From the NCBI GenBank assembly GCA_910587075.1, contig CAJUKE010000005.1, forward strand, positions 62,001-126,000: a stretch of DNA of 64,000 nt, in the 5' to 3' direction. This document shows positions 34,629 through 43,147 of this stretch, one piece after another (the first letter of the stretch is position 1; every line of letters starts with the position of its first letter). Made by a program: the position numbers and the translations under genes. Source of the stretch: an uncultured Muribaculaceae bacterium. GTDB lineage: Bacteria; Bacteroidota; Bacteroidia; Bacteroidales; Muribaculaceae. The notes beneath the pieces are model-generated. The model was not told the origin of the DNA, made no database searches, and saw only the letters and a program-made list of their open reading frames with translations.

Positions 34629-35339
34629 TCAGGGATTGAGAATCAGCGAGAGGATGGCGAAAGTGGACTTCGGAGCATCGTTCCAGAAATTGAGATATTG
34701 CGAGATATGGTCCTTGGCACCGGGATAGTCGGAAATGACGCGCACGGCGAGGAACGGTATGCCCCGGAGGGCGCAAACCTGGGCTATAGCCCCCGACTCC
34801 ATGTCGATGGCAACCGCCTCAGGCCGCACAGACAGCACTTGGGCGAGCGCCTCGGGAGTGTCAACAAAGAGGTCGCCCGACGCGATGAGTCCGCGGCTCA
34901 CCTCCGGCTTCGCGAATACCGCCGAGAGGTCAAACGGGCCCTCCTCCCCCGTCGCGCAGGGGAATTTCGGGGGACAACCCTGCACCTGGCCGCGCTCGTT
35001 GCCCGGGCCGCACCACACATCGTGGTATGCCACCTCGTTGGCCACGACCACGTCGAGAATCCCCGGGCCGCGGCCTGTGCCCCCGGCGATGCCGGTGTTG
35101 ATTATCGCCGAAGGGTGGTAATGCTCCGCCATGGCCATAGTGCCCATGGCGGCGTTCACCTTGCCTATGCCGCACTGCATGGCCACCACGCGGCGACCGC
35201 CCACGCGGCCGACATGGAAACGGAATCCAGAACGCTCCTCGACAACCGGCTCCGACATAATCCTGAGAAGCGCCTCAAGCTCGGCGGTCATAGCCACTAT
35301 CACGCCCGTGACGGCGTTATCATTCTCTTTCATATACAT
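34629..35339 (-). CDS. mtnN: 5'-methylthioadenosine/S-adenosylhomocysteine nucleosidase
   Basis: Hydrolyses the N-glycosidic bond of MTA and SAH, freeing adenine, for methyl-cycle and methionine salvage. 236 residues. Seen: VIVAMTAELEALL at the N-terminus, INTGIAGGTG (phosphorylase/nucleosidase fold glycine loop), AIDMESGAIAQVC with the substrate-binding Glu, and VISDYPG with the catalytic Asp. It has a longer loop around WCGPGNERGQVQGCPP than many relatives. A futalosine hydrolase is a possible alternative because the families are close. Starts at 35339 or 35333 are both ATG. Confidence 0.88.
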   Translation of the reverse strand: MYMKENDNAVTGVIVAMTAELEALLRIMSEPVVEERSGFRFHVGRVGGRRVVAMQCGIGKVNAAMGTMAMAEHYHPSAIINTGIAGGTGRGPGILDVVVANEVAYHDVWCGPGNERGQVQGCPPKFPCATGEEGPFDLSAVFAKPEVSRGLIASGDLFVDTPEALAQVLSVRPEAVAIDMESGAIAQVCALRGIPFLAVRVISDYPGAKDHISQYLNFWNDAPKSTFAILSLILNP

Positions 35340-35363
35340 TTACTAAGTGTCTGTTCTAAATTA

Positions 35364-35394
35364 TTTTTAGTGCGACCTTTTTTCGCTACTTTTG
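35364..35394 (+). promoter_or_regulatory. Promoter for the DUF308-like gene
   Basis: TACTTTTG at 35387-35394 matches TAnnTTTG; TTTT at 35364-35367 stands 19 bases upstream in place of TTTG. It is 67 bases before the ATG. Confidence 0.5.
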
Positions 35395-35460
35395 CGTTAT
35401 ATTTCCATACAGGGCGCCGAAGCGCCCGCTCAATGATTCAACTATTTAAACTCTCAAGAT

Positions 35461-36210
35461 ATGAGCAATAAAAGCAACTTGCTGATTTCGATTTTGGTAT
35501 TCCTCCTGGGCGGTGTGTTCTGCTGGCTGTGCGAGTCGCCCACGCTGTCGGAGAAAATACTGTTTCTCGGCGGACTCGCCTTCCTCCTCCCCGCCCTTCT
35601 GAGTCTGCTCGGACTCTTCTTCACCAAAAAGGGGCAGGAGATTAACGCCATACAGAGAGTGATACAGCTCATATGCGGAGTGGCCGGAGTGGTGCTCGGG
35701 CTGTGCGTGCTGCTCATGCCCGACTTCTTCCGCAGCCTGCTCGGCTTTATGTTCGGCGCGCTGCTGATCGCCGGAGCCGCCTGGCAGCTATTTCTGCTCA
35801 CCCGCAAGGGTCGCCGCTCGGACTATGCCGCCTGGACCACAGTGGCGCCTGTGATATGCCTCGTGGCGGGAGTGCTGATGATCACCATGCCCTGGTTCCG
35901 CAACGAGCTCAACGAGCGCTATATGGTGCTCACCACGGGCATAGGCTTCCTCCTGTTCGGCATCACCGGGTTCATAATCAGCTGCTGGCGCACCAAGGAG
36001 GCCTCCGCCGCCCGCCGCGCCAAGTTGGCGGCCAAAGCCGAGGCCAAGGCCGGGGCCGAGAGCGCGTCGGCCACCACTGACGCGGCGCGGGTAGAGCCGT
36101 CGGCCGAAAAAGCCGCGGGTACCGAAGAGCCGTCAGTCGGCGGCCAGGGGATCGATACCGTAAGTACCCCGGAGCACACCGGCGACAAGGTCAACGATAG
36201 TATCCATTGA
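35461..36210 (+). CDS. DUF308/HdeD-like membrane protein
   Basis: 249 residues with six hydrophobic segments in the first 180 residues (for example LLISILVFLLGGVFCWLC, VIQLICGVAGVVLGLCVLL, VICLVAGVLMITMPWF) arranged as three helix pairs, the DUF308/HdeD pattern. The last 65 residues are a charged, Ala- and Glu-rich cytosolic tail of low complexity. The final 78 bases overlap the end of the convergent kinase-like gene. Function unknown; relatives are linked with acid or envelope stress in other bacteria, which cannot be carried over here with confidence. Confidence 0.72.
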   Translation: MSNKSNLLISILVFLLGGVFCWLCESPTLSEKILFLGGLAFLLPALLSLLGLFFTKKGQEINAIQRVIQLICGVAGVVLGLCVLLMPDFFRSLLGFMFGALLIAGAAWQLFLLTRKGRRSDYAAWTTVAPVICLVAGVLMITMPWFRNELNERYMVLTTGIGFLLFGITGFIISCWRTKEASAARRAKLAAKAEAKAGAESASATTDAARVEPSAEKAAGTEEPSVGGQGIDTVSTPEHTGDKVNDSIH

Positions 36211-36777
36211 CAGTTTCGACGAGTTCACCGAGAGGTCGTACGAGGCCGAGTCGCCCCAGCGCTTGTCGGTAAAAAAATTATAATAGTTGGCCCGCAGCTT
36301 GTCAGCCTTTTCGGCGCAGGCCCGGGCCTTCTGGCTGTCGGCCTTGTCGCCACGGGCAAGGATGCGCTTCACGCGGTCCTCCATAGAGGCATGCACGAAA
36401 ATGTCGAGCTTGGGCGAGGGGTGGTCGCGGAGCACATAGTCGGCCGAGCGCCCCACGAACACGCAGGGGCCGCGGTCGGCCAGCGAGTGCATCACGTCGG
36501 ACATTATATGGTACACCGAATCGTCGGCCAGCGACGATGGAGCGTACCAGGGGAGGGCCGACACACCCATATTGAACGACAACGCTCCGGAAACAAACGA
36601 GGGGAAACGCTCGTCGGCCCGCTCGAACAGCCCCTTGTCGAGGCCCGACTCTCGCGCGGCCTCGGCAAGCAACTCCTTGTCGTAGAAAGGTATGCCGAAG
36701 CGCTCGGAAAGCCGCTTGGCCAGTTCGCGGCCACCGCTGCCAAACTGGCGGCCGATTGTGATAGTGAAGTGACGCAT
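36133..36777 (-). CDS. Cytidylate kinase-like family protein
   Basis: 214 residues with an N-terminal P-loop-like motif GRQFGSGGRELAKRL (about residues 8-22) and FYDKELL, typical of the second cytidylate-kinase-like family, which is distinct from Cmk. Lid-like basic residues occur in DRVKRILARGDK (about 135-147). A nucleotide kinase activity is likely, but the substrate is unproven. It is transcribed away from the SRP RNA gene with a -7 box at 36813-36820, and its 3' end overlaps the DUF308-like gene by 78 bases. Confidence 0.85.
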   Translation of the reverse strand: MRHFTITIGRQFGSGGRELAKRLSERFGIPFYDKELLAEAARESGLDKGLFERADERFPSFVSGALSFNMGVSALPWYAPSSLADDSVYHIMSDVMHSLADRGPCVFVGRSADYVLRDHPSPKLDIFVHASMEDRVKRILARGDKADSQKARACAEKADKLRANYYNFFTDKRWGDSASYDLSVNSSKLSMDTIVDLVAGVLRGTYGIDPLAAD

Positions 36778-36812
36778 TGTATTAAAAAGGTCAGTAGTTA
36801 CTTTTATGGCAA

Positions 36813-36820
36813 CAAAATTA
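36813..36820 (-). promoter_or_regulatory. -7 box for the cytidylate-kinase-like gene
   Basis: TAATTTTG on the minus strand, a full match to TAnnTTTG, 36 bases before the ATG. The -33 element is weak. It lies back to back with the SRP RNA promoter. Confidence 0.5.
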
Positions 36821-36829
36821 AAAAAATTC

Positions 36830-36859
36830 TTTGAATCTCGAAAAAAAAGCGTAACTTTG
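36830..36859 (+). promoter_or_regulatory. Promoter of the SRP RNA gene
   Basis: TTTG (36830-36833), 18-base spacer, TAACTTTG (36852-36859). The predicted first base of the RNA is 36865, the correct distance downstream. Confidence 0.75.
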
Positions 36860-36864
36860 CAGCC

Positions 36865-36961
36865 GGGTAAGTCCTACACGGCCAGCTCCCCCCGAACCCC
36901 GTCAGGTCTTGATCGAAGCAGCGGTAGGGGGTTGTAGCGGCGCGATGTAGTAAGCTTACCC
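36865..36961 (+). ncRNA. ffs: Signal recognition particle RNA (4.5S), small bacterial type
   Basis: About 97 nucleotides that fold as one long hairpin: GGGTAAG at 36865-36871 closes with CTTACCC at 36955-36961, directly followed by seven T (36962-36968), which act as terminator. The apical region has the conserved SRP core GTCAGGTC...GAAGCAGCGG (36901-36923), containing the asymmetric loop and tetraloop area bound by Ffh. It targets membrane and secreted proteins to the Sec translocon. Length is within the usual range of about 95-115 for Alu-less SRP RNA. Confidence 0.93.
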
Positions 36962-37026
36962 TTTTTTTATGCCTATTCCCGGGCGCCTCAGGGCGCCCGC
37001 CCCCATACAACCAAATCCAAGCCTGA

Positions 37027-37314
37027 ATGACACTTTTCAACATAATCGGCTATGCCGCCGCGATATGCATGGTGCTCGGCTACCTGCCCCAGGCCCTGCA
37101 TACGATACGCACCCGCGAAACCGATTCAATCGCGCTCCCTACCTTCCTGCTGATGGGCCTCGGCTCAATATTCTTCGTAGTGCAGGGATTCCTGAGCGAC
37201 CCGGCCAACTGGCCCCTGATCGCCACCAACCTCATCACCACGGCCTGCTCAGCCACCGTGTTCGGCATAAAGATGCACAACGACTATTTCGGAGGCCGTA
37301 AAAAGAAAAAGTGA
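37027..37314 (+). CDS. SemiSWEET sugar transporter
   Basis: 95 residues with three membrane helices and the PQ-loop motif GYLPQALHTIRTRETDSI (about residues 18-35), the hallmark of MtN3/SemiSWEET proteins. These form homodimers that facilitate diffusion of sugars across the inner membrane. The C-terminus is a short basic tail (GGRKKKK). The substrate cannot be told from sequence. It lies 66 bases after the SRP RNA gene and 33 bases before the WYL regulator. Confidence 0.88.
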   Translation: MTLFNIIGYAAAICMVLGYLPQALHTIRTRETDSIALPTFLLMGLGSIFFVVQGFLSDPANWPLIATNLITTACSATVFGIKMHNDYFGGRKKKK

Positions 37315-37347
37315 CCCCGCACCGACGAACCTGACCACCACACACTG

Positions 37348-38256
37348 ATGGCACGCGAACTTCTTACCAGATATGTATGGATCGTTGACACGCTGACGCG
37401 CTACGGCAGACTGTCGAAGCGCGAGATCGACGAGCGGTGGGCCCGCTCGCACCTCAGCAACGGCGAGACCGAGATTCCGCGGCGCACGTTCTACAATTAC
37501 CGCCAGGCTATCGAAGAGCTCTTCTCGCTGACGATAAAGTGCGACGAGCACACCTATGAATATTACATCGACACTGAGGGTGAAGGAGCCGACCCGCGCC
37601 ATTCGCGGATGACGGAGTGGCTGCTCAACAGCTCGTCGACAAGCTCCGTGGTGAGCGGCGCCCGCGACATATCCAACCGCGTGATGCTCGAAAACGTTCC
37701 CTCGGCCCGCGAATTCCTCTCCCCCATCATGGAGGCCATACGCGAAAACCACCCCGTGACGTTCGACTACCACCCCTATTCGAGGGTCAACCCCACCCCG
37801 GCGGTCGAAATCGAGCCGTACTTCATACGCATATACCGCCAACTGTGGTACGTCACCGGGCGCAACACCGCCGACGGAAAGGTGAAAACCTACTCGCTCG
37901 ACCGAATGAAGAACCTGACAATCGGCACCGAGACGTTCCGCCTACCCTCCGGCACCGACCCCGAGCAGTACTTCAACGACTCGATAGGGATCATGGTGAC
38001 CAAGGGGGAGCCCCGCGAAGTGCGCATCAGAGCCACCGCCCGCCAGGCCAAATACCTCCGGGCCCTGCCGCTGCACCACAGCCAGAGCGAGGAGCTCGGC
38101 GACAAGTTCTCGGTATTCACCTACCGGCTGCTGCTCACATCCGAGCTGGTGTCGGAGATAATAAGCCGCGGCCCGGAACTCACCGTGATCAGCCCGCCCG
38201 AGCTCAAGGCGATGGTCAAGGAACAACTGTCGGCGGCTCTCGACAATTATAGCTGA
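37348..38256 (+). CDS. WYL-domain transcriptional regulator
   Basis: 302 residues. The N-terminal part (about 1-75) is a winged-helix-like region (RLSKREIDERWARS ... RRTFYNYRQAIEELF) and the C-terminal part (about 130-220) is a WYL domain with RQLWYVTGR and YSLDRM, followed by a WCX-like region to residue 300. WYL proteins sense ligands, often nucleic acids or small molecules, and regulate transcription. It lies just upstream of the exopolysaccharide export genes and might control them, but a 104-base gap separates them and no binding site can be named. Confidence 0.85.
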   Translation: MARELLTRYVWIVDTLTRYGRLSKREIDERWARSHLSNGETEIPRRTFYNYRQAIEELFSLTIKCDEHTYEYYIDTEGEGADPRHSRMTEWLLNSSSTSSVVSGARDISNRVMLENVPSAREFLSPIMEAIRENHPVTFDYHPYSRVNPTPAVEIEPYFIRIYRQLWYVTGRNTADGKVKTYSLDRMKNLTIGTETFRLPSGTDPEQYFNDSIGIMVTKGEPREVRIRATARQAKYLRALPLHHSQSEELGDKFSVFTYRLLLTSELVSEIISRGPELTVISPPELKAMVKEQLSAALDNYS

Positions 38257-38360
38257 CAACGCCCGCCACCCCGGGCAATAAACTCGCCCCGCCTACGTTA
38301 TCTATTTGGCCGACAATCAGCCCGAGAGCGGCCCGCAACATTGACACAAGTCGAAAACCA

Positions 38361-39167
38361 ATGAATATCAAACATTTCAGCCTGTTTATCGCTTTGCTGG
38401 CGGTTCTCTCTTCCTGCAGCACATCGAAAACGCACCTCACTTATTTCGAAGACATAGAGAAGGCCGAGCGGATAGTCGACCTGCCGAAGACCCCCACTAT
38501 CAAAATCGCTCCCGACGACGAGCTGTTCATCACCGTGAACTCCGAGGAGCCAAAGGCCACTATCGGCTACAACCTGCCGATGGCCAACGCCGGCATCAAG
38601 GCAGCCACAAATCTGTCGACCGCCCCACAGCAGCAGACCTACCTTGTAAACTCCAAAGGCGACATCGACTTCCCCATCCTCGGCACTATCCATGTGGCCG
38701 GAATGACCACTGAGGAGCTACAGCGCTATCTGACAGAGCGCATCAGCAAGGATGTCGACAACCCCAGCGTCATGGTTTCGCTTATGAACTTCAACGTGTC
38801 GGTGCTCGGCGAAGTGACCCAGCCCGGCGTGGTGAAGGTTACCCGCAACAGGTTCTCCATACTCGACGCCCTCGCGAGCTGCAACGATATGACCCCCTAC
38901 GGCGAGCGAAGCAACGTGCTGCTGATCCGCGAGAACAACGGCAAGCAGGAACGAGTGATCCTCGACCTCAACTCGACCGACCTGCTGACTTCCCCCTACT
39001 ACTACCTGCAGCCCAACGACTATATATACGTCGCTCCCAACAGCATCCGAAAGGGTAACGCGAAGTACGACCAGAGCAAATCATACAACGTACAGGTGAT
39101 TTCGACCATCGTCAGCGCCGCGTCCGTAATCGCGTCACTCATCATCGCCCTCACAGTCAACCGTTAA
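38361..39167 (+). CDS. Wza-type polysaccharide export lipoprotein
   Basis: 268 residues with a lipobox ending SSC (Cys19) and CSTSKTHLTYFEDI, as in Bacteroides outer-membrane polysaccharide exporters. Contains the polysaccharide-export (Poly_export) domain (about 50-150) with PDDELFITVNS and GDIDFPILGTIHVAGMT, and a SLBB domain (about 150-235) with VSVLGEVTQPGVVKV. A C-terminal hydrophobic helix (VSAASVIASLIIALTV) would span the outer membrane, as in Wza. Forms the channel for capsule or exopolysaccharide. First of three genes in this set. Confidence 0.93.
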   Translation: MNIKHFSLFIALLAVLSSCSTSKTHLTYFEDIEKAERIVDLPKTPTIKIAPDDELFITVNSEEPKATIGYNLPMANAGIKAATNLSTAPQQQTYLVNSKGDIDFPILGTIHVAGMTTEELQRYLTERISKDVDNPSVMVSLMNFNVSVLGEVTQPGVVKVTRNRFSILDALASCNDMTPYGERSNVLLIRENNGKQERVILDLNSTDLLTSPYYYLQPNDYIYVAPNSIRKGNAKYDQSKSYNVQVISTIVSAASVIASLIIALTVNR

Positions 39168-39210
39168 GCGGATGCTTAAAAGTAAAATATAAGCCAGCCA
39201 TCACATCATA

Positions 39211-41574
39211 ATGGAAAAGAACAACCCCGACATAGTCGATTTCGGCGCCGTTCTGCGCGACTACCGCAAACACTGGTACTGGTTCGTCATATCGCTTTTC
39301 GCTTGCGGCCTGATCGGGCTGTGGCTCTGCTCGCGCCATAAGGACGTGAACACGATAGCGGCGTCACTGCTCATCGACAAGGACGCGGCCAACGGCGGCA
39401 TCCCGTCGATTGATTTCGAAAGCCTCATTTCCGGTTCCAGCGAGGTCGACAACGAGTTGTACCTCATATCCTCCCACTCCATCTACGCCGAGGCCGCCAA
39501 GGAACTCGGCCTCGACCGCAAGCGCTACATACGCGAGGGGATACGCCTGCTCAACTTCAAGTTCGACGATTTCCCCCTCGATGTGACCACCCCGGCCGAA
39601 TTCTCCGACACCACAACAGTCGAGCTCATCGTGAAGGTGCGGATGAACGAGGACGGCAACGCCGACTACGTCAAGGTAATTGACGACGGCTCCACGATAG
39701 CGCAGAAAAAGAACGTGTCGCTCCCGGTAACGCTCAACACCGAATATGGCGACTTCTCGGTTGAAAAAACCGCCGATTTCGGCAGCGAGGAGCTCCCGTT
39801 CACCTTCATTACCACCATATCCAGCTACCACAGCGCAGCCGAGCTGATCGACGAGGACATCAACGCTTATCTCCCGAGCAAGAAAGCCAACGTGATAGCG
39901 CTGGAATATAAGACCGCCTACCCGAAATTCGGCAAGCTCCTCCTGAACACCATTATAGAGCGCTACAACGCGCGAGCCATCCGCGACAAGAACGTGCAGG
40001 GCGAAAAGACCCTAAAATTTCTCGACGGCCGCATAGCCCTGCTCCGCGACCAGCTCGGAGTGGCCGAGCGCGAGCTCCAGTCGTTCAAGGAGGACAAAGG
40101 GATCGTTGACTTCAAGGCCGAAGCCCAGTACAATATGGAGATGAAGGGGCAGGTCGCCAAAGAACTCATCACCGCCGAAACCGACCTGGAGGTTGTAAAG
40201 CTCGCCCGCGAATTTCTCTCAACTCCGGGTAACGAATACCAGCTCGTGCCCTACACCCCCGTGTCCGCTTCAAAGCAGCCCGGCGGAAACGACGGCCTGA
40301 CCGAGATGGTATCGCAGTACAACAAGCTGATTATCGAGCGTATGTCGGTGGCCTCGAACGCCAAAAGCGAGAACACCACTCTCAAACGCATGAACGAGCA
40401 GCTCGACGCTCTCCGCGCCAACATCCTCTCGACACTCACCAAGAGCGAGGAGTCGGCCCGCCTGGTGGTCAACGAGATGCGCTCCCAGATGAACAATGCC
40501 GAAAGCAAACTCGGAGGCATGCCCGCCAAAGAGCGCGAATACGTCAACATCGAGCGCGAGCGCAAGCTCAACCAGGAGATATACCTCTTCATGCTCAAAC
40601 ACCGCGAGGAGACCGCTATCATGATCGCCAACGCCGTGTCGAAGGGGATTATCATAGATGAGGCCTACCAGCTTCGGGAACCCGTGAATATGGGCAAGAA
40701 GGGGATTCTGGCCATCGCGCTCCTCTTCGGCCTGATGCTCCCCCTTGTTGGCATTTATCTGCGCCGCATGCTCCGCTCCAAGGTTTCCGAGCGCGAGGAG
40801 GTCGAGGCTCTGGCCGCTCCCCCGATTCTCGGCGAGGTATGCACCTCGCGCCTTGGCAAAGCCCTGGTATGCACCCCCAACAGCACATCGTCGGCCGCCG
40901 AGCTGTTCCGCCTCATCCGCGCCAACCTGCAGTTCATACTGACGCAGGGCGACGACAAGGTGGTGCTCGTCACCTCCTCGCGTCCCGGCGAAGGAAAGTC
41001 GTTCGTGTCGATCAACACCGCCGCGTCGCTCTCTCTCTTAGGCAAGAAGGTGCTTCTCGTGGGCGCCGACATACGCAAGCCGCGTCTCTCGGAATACCTT
41101 GGCATAAACGCGCCCAAGGGGCTCACCAACTACCTCGCCAACGACGCGGTGACGCTCAACGACATCGTATGCCGCCACCCGCTCGAACTCGCCGACCTCG
41201 ACGTAGTGGTAGCCGGAGCCGTGCCCCCCAACCCCTCTGAGCTGCTCCTTAGCAAGCGCGTGGCCCAGTTCTTCGAAGAGGCCCGCAAGCGCTACGACTA
41301 CATCCTCGTCGACACCGCGCCGCTCGGCGTAGTATCCGACACATTCTCGCTGGCAAAGATTGCCAACGCTTCGATCTATGTGACCCGCCTCAACGTCACC
41401 CTGAAAAAGGACATCCAGTTTATCAACACCGTGTTCGAGGAGAAGCGCCTTCCGAGGATGAACGTGGTAATCAACGGCACCAACTCCTTCCACCGCTACG
41501 GCTACGGCGAAGGGGAAGCCGGCAATGCCAAGCACTCCAAGAAAGCCTGGTGGCAGTTCTGGAAGAAGAAATAA
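39211..41574 (+). CDS. Wzc-type polysaccharide co-polymerase/tyrosine autokinase
   Basis: 787 residues. Wzz-type N-terminal domain with membrane helix (about 20-42), long periplasmic coiled-coil region (about 250-480), second membrane helix (about 490-512), then a BY-kinase ATPase domain (about 555-770) with Walker A RPGEGKS near residue 591 and Walker A' LLVGADIRKPRL. It controls chain length and export with Wza. The C-terminal end has only two Tyr close together (HRYGYGEGE) and finishes in a basic WWQFWKKK, so the usual tyrosine cluster is reduced. The gene is 43 bases after wza. Confidence 0.93.
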   Translation: MEKNNPDIVDFGAVLRDYRKHWYWFVISLFACGLIGLWLCSRHKDVNTIAASLLIDKDAANGGIPSIDFESLISGSSEVDNELYLISSHSIYAEAAKELGLDRKRYIREGIRLLNFKFDDFPLDVTTPAEFSDTTTVELIVKVRMNEDGNADYVKVIDDGSTIAQKKNVSLPVTLNTEYGDFSVEKTADFGSEELPFTFITTISSYHSAAELIDEDINAYLPSKKANVIALEYKTAYPKFGKLLLNTIIERYNARAIRDKNVQGEKTLKFLDGRIALLRDQLGVAERELQSFKEDKGIVDFKAEAQYNMEMKGQVAKELITAETDLEVVKLAREFLSTPGNEYQLVPYTPVSASKQPGGNDGLTEMVSQYNKLIIERMSVASNAKSENTTLKRMNEQLDALRANILSTLTKSEESARLVVNEMRSQMNNAESKLGGMPAKEREYVNIERERKLNQEIYLFMLKHREETAIMIANAVSKGIIIDEAYQLREPVNMGKKGILAIALLFGLMLPLVGIYLRRMLRSKVSEREEVEALAAPPILGEVCTSRLGKALVCTPNSTSSAAELFRLIRANLQFILTQGDDKVVLVTSSRPGEGKSFVSINTAASLSLLGKKVLLVGADIRKPRLSEYLGINAPKGLTNYLANDAVTLNDIVCRHPLELADLDVVVAGAVPPNPSELLLSKRVAQFFEEARKRYDYILVDTAPLGVVSDTFSLAKIANASIYVTRLNVTLKKDIQFINTVFEEKRLPRMNVVINGTNSFHRYGYGEGEAGNAKHSKKAWWQFWKKK

Positions 41575-41595
41575 GCCCGCCTCCTTTTGAAAAAA

Positions 41596-43101
41596 ATGAG
41601 CTCCATCGCCATAAAAGCTACCGACCCTCACTCCCCGGCCTCCTCGGCCGGGGAGAAGCGTCGTTACTTCCACGCTCCCAACGGGTGGTGGGGCCCGATA
41701 TTGTTCATGCTGTCGATGTCGGCCGTCGGGCTGAGTTTCTACCCGGCGTGGCTGATTGTGCTCGCGATGCTGCTAAAGCGGTTCCGCACCGACCGCTACG
41801 AGGCCCTTATAATGCTCCTGATCATACTCGCGGGGAGCGGCTTCCGCGACCAGCCCACGACTATCGAATGCACGCTGATATACCTGGTGTCTATTCCATT
41901 GATATTCCTCCTGAGGAAAACCGCGACCACGGTCAGGATTCTTAAAGTATGGGCCGTTTACTCCGTAGGATGTTTGGGGTTCGCCTTTCTGAGTCTGGAA
42001 TCAATCATATCGCAGGGCATGGTGCTTATGTGGTACCTGTCGTTCATATTCATTATGATTCCGCTGGGGATGTTCGCCGGCCGGAGCTTCTCGATGGACG
42101 ACTTCTTCAACCGCCTGTATCCGTTTGCCATGATATTCATGGCTTTCTATTGGATTGACGGCTTGATACTCTGCGGCCCGGTAATGCTGTCAAGGCTTCA
42201 GCCGTTCGTAGGTGTCATGAAGTTCTACGAGCTGTACATAATACCGTTCGGAGGATTAAGCGGTTACATAGCCCGCTTATATCCCGCGGGGTTCTATATC
42301 CCTATGATGCTGGTTTACCCCGTCGTGAGGCGTTACCGCCTGCGGATATGGGAGTTGGTGCTGTTTCTCGGCGCGTTGTTCATAACTAAGACCTTCGCAC
42401 TGATTTCGGTGATGCTGCTCGGCTACATCATTTGCCAGAAAGGCTTTGGCAGGGTTAGCAAATACATCATAGTGGGTACAGGCCTGTTTTTGGCCATCTA
42501 CGGCATCGACGTGGCCATATCCGACCCGGCCGACATCGTTACAGCCGAAGGTAGTAAACTCCGCATCGCCTCGACCGTCACGCAGTTCGTCGTGCTCGAC
42601 GACGCCCAGGATGTAGAGGACCTCTCGGAGTTCGGAACTGGGCGTATGGCCCAGATTATACCCAAGGTAGAACGGTTGTATGAATTAGGCCTGGAATGGA
42701 CGGGGTTCGGTTTCCTCCATCCGTTAAAAACGGAGAACCGAATGTTCATGATCGAGAACCACCTGTATAGCGACATCGAGCAGAGTTATGAATCGGTGGC
42801 CACGGTGGAGGTGATACCCGTGCAGGTATTCCTTAATATGGGGTATCTCGGACTCATATGGCACATACTGTACCTTATAGCCCTTGTGCTGTGCGTCCGC
42901 AAGCTTCCTGATGCCAAATACGCCTGGTCGCTCATGGTTATGTTCATATGGATCGGCATAAGCGGTTTCTGCGGTATGATGTCGGCCCAGGGGCAGATTG
43001 TTGTGGCCACAGCGTTCGCCGTGGTGATACTACAGGAAAAGACCCGGCTCGGCATCAATTGCAAGGAATCGCCGATATTGGTCAACAGGAAAAGTCGATA
43101 A
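41596..43101 (+). CDS. Wzy-like polysaccharide polymerase/O-antigen ligase-type membrane protein
   Basis: 501 residues, with about ten to twelve hydrophobic segments and a large loop (about residues 310-400) between late helices, the general plan of Wzy polymerases and WaaL ligases. Sequence similarity in this group is always low, so the call rests on topology and on its place 21 bases after the wzc homologue. A TTG at 41587 in the same frame would add three residues. The gene uses AT-richer codons (many ATA) than its neighbours, which suggests a different history. No glycosyltransferase follows. Confidence 0.75.
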   Translation: MSSIAIKATDPHSPASSAGEKRRYFHAPNGWWGPILFMLSMSAVGLSFYPAWLIVLAMLLKRFRTDRYEALIMLLIILAGSGFRDQPTTIECTLIYLVSIPLIFLLRKTATTVRILKVWAVYSVGCLGFAFLSLESIISQGMVLMWYLSFIFIMIPLGMFAGRSFSMDDFFNRLYPFAMIFMAFYWIDGLILCGPVMLSRLQPFVGVMKFYELYIIPFGGLSGYIARLYPAGFYIPMMLVYPVVRRYRLRIWELVLFLGALFITKTFALISVMLLGYIICQKGFGRVSKYIIVGTGLFLAIYGIDVAISDPADIVTAEGSKLRIASTVTQFVVLDDAQDVEDLSEFGTGRMAQIIPKVERLYELGLEWTGFGFLHPLKTENRMFMIENHLYSDIEQSYESVATVEVIPVQVFLNMGYLGLIWHILYLIALVLCVRKLPDAKYAWSLMVMFIWIGISGFCGMMSAQGQIVVATAFAVVILQEKTRLGINCKESPILVNRKSR

Positions 43102-43147
43102 GACGACGACTTTTAGATATAAAGCGACGACCTTCGCCGCCCCCGCT

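Noticed and set aside
41587..41595. TTG start for the wzy-like gene
   Set aside because: Adds only three residues; the in-frame ATG at 41596 is simpler. The evidence does not exclude the TTG.
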